Assembly (NCBI GenBank): GCA_030637775.1
Contig: DAOWFY010000154.1
Coordinates: forward strand, 1 to 14,071
DNA from: DAOVGU01 sp030637775 [NCBI: bacterium]
GTDB lineage: Bacteria; Ratteibacteria; UBA8468
Reading direction: 5' to 3'
DNA: 14,071 bases
Made by a program: the position numbers and the translations under genes. Below are positions 14,032-14,071 of this stretch, piece by piece (positions within the stretch are counted from its first letter, which is position 1; the number at the start of each line of letters is the position of its first letter). The notes below the pieces were generated by a model, which saw nothing but the letters and a program-made list of their open reading frames with translations, searched no databases and had not been told where the DNA came from.

Positions 14032-14053
14032 CCTGCCTGCCGGTAGGCAAGGC
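14032..14053. repeat. Second copy of the TGCCTGCCGGCAGGCA palindromic repeat
   Basis: TGCCTGCCGGTAGGCA (14034-14049) differs by one base from the copy inside mtaB. Here it is intergenic, at the right edge of the window. Confidence 0.75.
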
Positions 14054-14071
14054 TTCCCTTCCTTTTGACTC

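Noticed and set aside
1-14071. CRISPR array, toxin-antitoxin, phage or secretion system
   Set aside because: No regularly spaced repeats and every substantial frame is assigned to a housekeeping gene or is a shadow of one.

Overview
The window is about 14 kb of densely packed bacterial chromosome with an AT-leaning composition (roughly 40% GC by eye). It consists almost entirely of housekeeping genes. A retrograde lipid transport operon (mlaE-mlaF-mlaD) points to a diderm (outer-membrane) bacterium, and an MEP-pathway gene (ispD), class-II tRNA-Leu(CAG) and zinc-type S18 are all bacterial. Several dispersed repeat families and many genes without a clear Shine-Dalgarno sequence fit an uncultivated diderm lineage (Omnitrophota-like groups come to mind), but the phylum cannot be fixed from the sequence alone.

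Layout, left to right. mtaB (tRNA methylthiotransferase, + strand) is the only plus-strand gene and meets argJ tail to tail. All other genes are on the minus strand, so transcription runs right to left: an MFS transporter, tgt and tmk; then holB, which runs into a tRNA-Leu gene; then rpsF-ssb-rpsR-rplI-dnaB; then mlaE-mlaF-mlaD; then, after a 264-nt structured intergenic segment, yacL (PIN-TRAM)-ispD-argJ. Many junctions are ATGA overlaps or a few bases wide. tmk, holB, ssb and dnaB bring DNA precursor supply and replication together around the S6/S18/L9 ribosomal protein genes; mtaB, tgt and the tRNA gene concern tRNA.

I see no defence island, CRISPR array, secretion cluster, prophage or complete transposon. 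The interest lies in small-scale structure: (1) a 25-bp repeat in three copies, two of which form a perfect inverted-repeat element filling the yacL-ispD gap, while the third writes the last codons and stop of ispD; (2) a 16-bp palindrome inserted in frame in mtaB, coding for LPAGRHG, with a second copy near the right edge; (3) a holB reading frame whose last 14 codons and stop lie inside the tRNA-Leu gene; (4) an SSB that overlaps rpsR by 65 nt and lacks the usual acidic DIPF-like tip; (5) -10 boxes placed 8-9 nt before the start codons of rpsF, holB and the MFS gene, suggesting leaderless transcripts; (6) a repeat related to GATTCTTC...CAGAATGAC upstream of both dnaB and holB. These are sequence observations; their functions are inference.
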